A stretch of DNA of 64,000 nucleotides from positions 1 to 64,000 of the forward strand of contig OY829383.1 of assembly GCA_963691835.1 (NCBI GenBank), read 5' to 3'. Shown here in pieces: positions 59,822-64,000 of the stretch. The notes below the pieces were generated by a model that was not told the DNA's origin, made no database searches, and saw only the letters and a program-made list of their open reading frames with translations. Every line of letters begins with the position of its first letter. Position 1 is the stretch's first letter. The translations under genes and the position numbers were made by a program. The stretch is from G963691835 sp963691835. GTDB taxonomy: Bacteria; Pseudomonadota; Alphaproteobacteria; Thalassobaculales; Thalassobaculaceae.

Positions 59822-60265
59822 TCAAAGCGACATTGCGCATACCACCCGCCATCTTGCTCGAAGAAGTTCCGCCGCGAGGGTGCGGGAACTGGACAGCGCG
59901 GAGAGCACATGGGTCCGTTCAAGTGCTCCGTCAATTCCGAGCGACATACCTAGTTGCTCTGCCGTCGCTTCGACAAACCCCATCTCCCAGACGCCGAAAC
60001 TGTGCTGATCAACGATCGAGTCGCCGATAATGTCGACGCTTGCGTGGTCTGGATCGTCGCCGATACGCGCGTAATGCTCTCCGATGGTGTCTGTTTCGCC
60101 TTAGAGCACCTGCACGAAGACACCAGCGGATTACAGCAGCATTCCCGTGACATCGCTCGCAGCGTTGTTCCGTCGCGAGGTCGTTAGGATGCTCTCAACA
60201 TCCTGCTCACCTGTTTCCCATCGTCGGTCAGACACGTAAAGCAGTTGTCGGACTTTCTCCGCCAT
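59822..60265 (-). pseudogene. BLUF blue-light sensor pseudogene (two in-frame stops)
   Basis: From ATG 60265 the minus strand encodes a single-domain BLUF protein of about 147 codons: VRQLLYVSDRRW with the FAD-contact Tyr, SRRNNAASDVTGMLL with the Asn, FVQVL with the Gln, then DIIGDSIVDQHSFGVWEMGF and ATAEQLGMSL. Two TAA stops interrupt it after GMLL and after FVQVL, at places where family members have Tyr and Glu (LLYSAG..., QVLEG). No frameshift is needed, so inactivation is recent. BLUF proteins control output through blue-light changes of the flavin hydrogen-bond network. Confidence 0.85.
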
Positions 60266-60714
60266 GGTCGTCTCCCGTTCGTTGACCGCCCCGCGCACCA
60301 AGTGGCGAAACAGCACAATAGGTATGTCGGCATTGGCTTTTAATCAGCCCAACGCGCAGCCCAGAAGGCAGCCACATGTCAGCCGGACATGGGTGCGGGA
60401 AACACTGACATTAGAGCAGATTGTGGATATCCAATCCCTTGCACACGAACAAACAAAATTAGTGCTCGATATGGCGAACAGTGTTTGCGATAGAAGTCTA
60501 GTTTTGCGGCAAATTTGTCAACGTATCGACAGAATTCAACGTAACGAGACAGTGAAAATTAGCATAAAATCAAAAAATATCTTGAAATTTTCACCGCGAA
60601 CGCTAGTACGACAGAATTTCCAAAAATCAATACTGAGAAACGAAAAATAATACTGATCCTTGATGTCTTATAGGGCGTATCTCATTCCGTGTCTAACAAA
60701 CCCGGAGTGGTTTA
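60266..60714. other. AT-rich intergenic region before the fasciclin gene
   Basis: About 450 bp without a supported gene; the frame antisense to the BLUF remnant and running through it has no recognisable sequence. The A/T-rich part at 60530-60660 probably holds the promoter of the fasciclin gene. Confidence 0.4.
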
Positions 60715-61206
60715 ATGTTTGGAATGCTTAAGAAGCTGGCGATGGCGCTGGCCGTTGTTGTCTCTGTCGGGGCTATGTCTGACGCTCGTGCGAGCCAGGG
60801 CGATATCGTGGATACCGCTGTAGCGGCAGGTTCGTTCAAGACCCTGGTCGCAGCCGTTCAAGCCGCCGGACTGGTGGATGTCCTAAAGGGCGATGGCCCC
60901 TTCACGGTTTTCGCCCCGACCGACGAGGCCTTTGCGAAACTTCCCGCCGGAACGGTCGAGGGCCTTTTGAAGCCGGAGAACAAAGATCAGTTGGTTGCGA
61001 TCCTCACCTATCACGTCATCCCTGGCGAAGCGCCGGCGGCGTCGATCCTGGGCAAAAAGCTCGAGGTGAAGTCGGTTGAGGGCACGGCCATCCCCATCGA
61101 CGCAACTGGTGGCCCCGTCATGGTCGACGGCGCGATGGTGGTAACACCGGACGTGACGGCTTCGAACGGGATCATCCATGTGATCGACAGCGTCATTCTG
61201 CCGTGA
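60715..61206 (+). CDS. Exported fasciclin (FAS1) domain protein
   Basis: A 163-residue protein with a signal peptide (MLKKLAMALAVVVSVGAMSD, cleavage after ARA) and one FAS1 domain with both conserved boxes: FTVFAPTDEAFAKLPAGTVE (H1) and the YHVIPGE and GIIHVIDSVILP (H2) regions. FAS1 proteins mediate adhesion or surface contact; a periplasmic stress role is possible. CGGAG lies 9 nt upstream of the ATG. Confidence 0.85.
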   Translation: MFGMLKKLAMALAVVVSVGAMSDARASQGDIVDTAVAAGSFKTLVAAVQAAGLVDVLKGDGPFTVFAPTDEAFAKLPAGTVEGLLKPENKDQLVAILTYHVIPGEAPAASILGKKLEVKSVEGTAIPIDATGGPVMVDGAMVVTPDVTASNGIIHVIDSVILP

Positions 61207-61215
61207 CGTGTGATT

Positions 61216-61240
61216 GCGGGCGGGCCCAGTGCCCGCCCGC
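61216..61240 (+). terminator. GC-rich hairpin after the fasciclin gene
   Basis: GCGGGCGGGC (61216-61225) pairs perfectly with GCCCGCCCGC (61231-61240), loop CCAGT, 10 bp after the stop. There is no T tract, so it may be a Rho-aided terminator or stabilising stem. Confidence 0.55.
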
Positions 61241-61478
61241 GATGTCGCGGGCATGTAGCTGGTATCTCTGCCACGTCAGCTCAATAACCGGCCAACCGAG
61301 TTAGCCGCCTGCCCCGAGTCGGCTTTAGATTGGTTCAGCCCACTCAGTAGGGAACACGTTATGCTCAAGACGCAAAAAAACTGCATCTGATTACGACCCT
61401 TAAAACCTTCAAATGATAAGCTGATTGATCGGTGACCCTTTGTCCGCCGCTCGTGCGCGTCGGTTCGACGCTGCAAAA

Positions 61479-62210
61479 GGCACTGTTACAGGAACGGAGT
61501 TGGCATCAACTTGACGTTATGATTATCGTTTAGAATCAATCTTATATGCGCGTCTTCAGTTTCCGCCGACAGTCACCCAGCATACTGCCTGGTTGTATCT
61601 GAGGTTCAATCTCAGTCTGCGTGATGTCGAAGATCTGCTGGCGGAGCGCGGCCCCGACGTTAGCTATGTGACGGTTCGTCGTTAGGTAGCGCGGTTTAGA
61701 ACTGCGTATGCCAAACGCCTCCGAGACAGGCGTCCGCGCTCCGATGATCAGTGGCATTTGGATTAGATGTTCGTCTCGATCGGCGGGCGCCGGATGTGCG
61801 TGTGGCGCGCTGTCGATGCGGAAGGTGAGTTACTTGAGATGCTTATACAGCCGCGGCGCGACAAACGAGCAGCAATGAAACTGCTGCACCGACTTCTCAA
61901 ATGGCAGGATGTCGTTCCGACTTCGATCACGACCGACAAACTAGGGTCATATCGTGCCGCCTTGCGCGACCTCAATTTAGTCGATGGCCACGTCACCGGT
62001 GGTCGGTCGAACAATGGGGTGGAGAACTCCTATCAGCCCGATCTGCGACGAGACTGATGTTGGATCAGGTTCAAGTGTCCAGGCTTAACGCAGAGACTTC
62101 TCTTCAGCCATGCCGCCGTCCACAAAGCCTTCAACCTCAAACGCCATCTAGTCTCACGACTTCACATGAAGATCCACCGCGCGGCGGCCATCGCTCAATG
62201 ACAGATCGTC
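61479..62210 (+). mobile_element. IS6-family remnant 3 (decayed)
   Basis: It begins with a GGCACTGTTACAGG terminus. The transposase frame has RDVEDLLAERGPDVSYVTVR, a TAG for Trp, then SDDQWHLD, a TAG for Glu, MFVSIGGRRMCVWRAVDAEG, TTDKLGSYRAALRDL and HVTGGRSNNGVENSYQP, then a frame break with the remaining C-terminal part in other frames up to about 62210. Orientation is opposite to remnants 1 and 2. Confidence 0.8.
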
Positions 62211-62629
62211 GCTGGCGTCGCGTGTCCAGTGATCTGTCTCATAGCGCGTCGCGCCCAATGGCCGAAGATGTGACAACCCCCACCGGCATTCTGGTGCTTA
62301 GCACGACGCTGATACCTGCATTTCTGGCTGCCCATTGGCAAATTCGACGTCCGCCGATGGACACCTCGCGATTTTAGCTAAGTGAGCGCTGGCCAGATGC
62401 CCGCCTTCTGGCAGGCGCAGAGCAAGCACCCGTTAACCTATTGTGTTTACTAAGACTATTCGTGGAGCCGCGCTAACAAACACGGAGTCGCCGCTCGTGT
62501 TTCTCCTTTAACCCGACTAGCCTGGAGGGTGTAAGGTGGAACAGTGAGGCTGCGGTGGCGGTACTGCGACCGGACGCCCCACCCGTCAACCGATCTTCTT
62601 TCCCAGACGTAGTCTTTTAGCAAAGAGGC
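62211..62629. other. No recognisable gene
   Basis: About 420 bp between the IS6 remnant and a weak hypothetical frame; nothing I can name on either strand. Confidence 0.4.
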
Positions 62630-63034
62630 GTGCGCTACACAGGATTGGTGGTGCTTCGACGGTCGATCTATGCGTCCGTGTTCACATTCGTCGCCGCGAC
62701 GTTCATCAGCGCCACGAACGCGCGGTCGCAGAAAGCGAAACTTGGGGAAATTCGGAAATTGTACTTCGCTTACAAGGAAACGACCGGCGCCAGCTATAAA
62801 TCTTGCCAAGCATCAGTGTGCGGCTCTCGACAATCGGAAATGATTCCGAAACGCCACCGGTTCCTCGGCGCGGTTCAAGGCGCCGCATATTTACCGAAAG
62901 GCATCGCGAGCGAAGATAGCAACGAGGCAAATTCTGAAATCGCTCTCGGGATATCCAACGCTGTAATACAGCGAGATTTGAAGAACGCGATGGATCGAGT
63001 GGTGCGGATCGTCCGCGGACCCGCAAACAACTAG
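62630..63034 (+). CDS. Hypothetical protein (weak)
   Basis: A 134-residue frame with a basic, moderately hydrophobic start (VVLRRSIYASVFTFVAATF) that could be a signal anchor, and a polar remainder without known pattern. It lies in decayed DNA and has no good ribosome site, so it may be chance or a gene fragment. Confidence 0.3.
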   Translation: MRYTGLVVLRRSIYASVFTFVAATFISATNARSQKAKLGEIRKLYFAYKETTGASYKSCQASVCGSRQSEMIPKRHRFLGAVQGAAYLPKGIASEDSNEANSEIALGISNAVIQRDLKNAMDRVVRIVRGPANN

Positions 63035-63113
63035 CGAAACTGAAGACGTAACGGTCGCCCCCGAATCGCGTGTTCGACAGTGGGGCTGACACAGTGTTGA
63101 TGGAACGGGCACT

Positions 63114-63830
63114 ATGGCTGAAGCAATTCGGAACGACCTGAGGATCTACGACAAGGTAGCAGGCCAGTGGTGGTCCGACGAAATCCGTTGGGTCAGGACC
63201 CTAAAGAATCTCGTCCCTGGTCGCCTCAGCTGGTTCGACCAACAAGTGGAGTGGAACGGAAGATCGGTCCTAGATCTCGGATGTGCCGGCGGCTTTATGA
63301 GCGAAGCGTTGGCGGCCAAGGGTGCTATTGTGAAAGGTATCGATCCAGCTGCTGGCGCCATATCGGCAGCCAAGAAGCATGCTACTACTGGTGGTTTCGA
63401 GATTTCTTATCAAGTGGCCGTCGGCGAAGAACTTCCTTACGACGACGAGGCCTTTGATGTCGTCGTCTGTGTCGACGTTCTTGAGCACGTCTCCGACCTG
63501 CCGCGAGTATTGGGCGAAGTGTCTCGGGTGTTGGTCCCGGGCGGTATCTTTCTTTACGACACTATCAACCGAAATCCGCTATCGAGTTTTCTCGCCGTGA
63601 CAGTAGCCGAGGACATCCTCGGGCTCTTGCCGCAGGGTACCCACGATCCCCGCATGTTCATTAAGCCGGGCGAACTCAAAGACGAACTTTCCTCAGCGGG
63701 CTTAGTGCCGGGGAAAACAAAGGGTCTTGGCCCAATTGGAATAAACCGTAAGGGCGATTTCGTGTTCAGGCCCCTACCATTGCGATTAATCATCTACATG
63801 GGCATCGCCCGTAAGCCGGATACAAAATGA
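63114..63830 (+). CDS. UbiG-like SAM-dependent methyltransferase
   Basis: A 238-residue class I methyltransferase with motif I VLDLGCAGGFMSEALAAKGA, GIDPA as acidic loop, motif II/III FDVVVCVDVLEHVSDLPRVL and ...LVPGGIFLYDTINR. N- and C-terminal parts (YDKVAGQWWSDEIRWVRTLK, GLLPQGTHDPRMFIKPGEL) follow the UbiG family (3-demethylubiquinol O-methyltransferase), but it is probably a paralogue with another substrate, since the context has no ubi genes. It overlaps the next gene as ATGATG. Confidence 0.78.
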   Translation: MAEAIRNDLRIYDKVAGQWWSDEIRWVRTLKNLVPGRLSWFDQQVEWNGRSVLDLGCAGGFMSEALAAKGAIVKGIDPAAGAISAAKKHATTGGFEISYQVAVGEELPYDDEAFDVVVCVDVLEHVSDLPRVLGEVSRVLVPGGIFLYDTINRNPLSSFLAVTVAEDILGLLPQGTHDPRMFIKPGELKDELSSAGLVPGKTKGLGPIGINRKGDFVFRPLPLRLIIYMGIARKPDTK

Positions 63831-64000
63831 TGCCAAGTGTTGCGATCCTCGTCACAGCGCTGCTGTTTGGCGGCATGGTTTTGTACGCGTTCGGCTTTGC
63901 AGCCTTCATATTCACTGCGCTTCCGCCGGGAATGGCGGGTCCCGTGATACGAAAGGCGTTTCCACACTTCTATTTATTCGTGCTTATTGCCGCCGTGGTG
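63827..64000 (+). CDS. DUF4149 membrane protein (partial at window end)
   Basis: The first 58 residues are visible: MPSVAILVTALLFGGMVLYA, then AFIFTALPPGMAGPVIRKAF and FYLFVLIAAVV. Helix, then a small loop with GPVIRKAFPHFY, fits the DUF4149/TMEM205-like family. The start overlaps the methyltransferase stop, so the two are coupled. Function unknown. Confidence 0.65.
   Translation, partial: MMPSVAILVTALLFGGMVLYAFGFAAFIFTALPPGMAGPVIRKAFPHFYLFVLIAAVV

Noticed and set aside
59629..59934. A 101-residue minus-strand frame overlapping the end of the BLUF remnant
   Set aside because: Out of frame with the BLUF coding sequence and without similarity to anything known to me.
60264..60650. A 128-residue plus-strand frame before the fasciclin gene
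   Set aside because: Partly antisense to the BLUF remnant, no ribosome site, no conserved sequence.

Overview
The window reads as an alphaproteobacterial chromosome segment, probably from a marine or halotolerant member of the Rhodospirillales/Rhodobacterales type. This rests on high GC, Tpa/TauR-type taurine genes, an ectoine hydrolase of the DoeA type, a UbiG-like methylase, a remnant BLUF gene and many alphaproteobacterial-style transporters. The exact genus cannot be read from the sequence.

Layout. (1) 1-11.5 kb is the end of an integrated prophage. Rightward late genes end in a lysis cassette (pesticin-like endolysin, holin-like proteins, and a nested i-spanin/o-spanin pair). They converge at a strong terminator on a long leftward early operon, 9.8 to 2.6 kb, of small phage proteins, a C5 DNA methyltransferase, four tandem pentapeptide-repeat proteins and a DUF932-type protein. 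A tyrosine integrase lies at the end. (2) 11.9-41 kb is mostly well-kept chromosome: a haem-binding hybrid histidine kinase; a divergent taurine locus (tauABC against tpa-tauR plus an ectoine hydrolase gene) with candidate TauR boxes between; a chemoreceptor with a small repeat-containing periplasmic protein; and a cobalamin riboswitch leading a tiny membrane protein plus a ZnuABC/AztABC-like metal transporter. It continues with a GT61 glycosyltransferase, then a ureide locus (PuuE allantoinase, LysR regulator, four-component polyamine-type ABC transporter, hydantoin/allantoin racemase), and finally a kinase-like protein and an MBL hydrolase with a divergent LysR regulator.

(3) 42-45.3 kb is an AT-rich island with a two-gene DUF262 + HEPN module. 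The DUF262 gene is cleanly split by an IS5-family (IS427-like) element whose 3-bp target duplication is visible; removing the element restores the reading frame. The island ends at a 46-bp 3' fragment of tRNA-Lys(CTT), a classic attachment site, next to a second tyrosine integrase. (4) 45.5-64 kb is a decayed, patchwork region. It holds a third recombinase with two excisionase-like genes, an MscS-type channel, a Tat-exported flavin amine oxidase, folE2 flanked by two IS6-family remnants, an IS3-family element inserted in one of them, a third IS6 remnant, a BLUF photoreceptor pseudogene with two in-frame stops, a fasciclin protein, a UbiG-like methylase and the start of a DUF4149 gene.

How it fits together. 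The chromosomal core is about scavenging organic nitrogen, sulfur and metals (taurine, ectoine, ureides, cobalt or zinc) and sensing. The two ends are accessory DNA: a prophage on the left and a defence-type island plus mobile-element graveyard on the right. The strongest candidates for something undescribed are the DUF262-HEPN pair, the cobalamin-riboswitch metal importer with its 45-residue partner, and the duplicated two-gene pentapeptide cassette of the prophage. All functional calls are by reading motifs; no database search was run.
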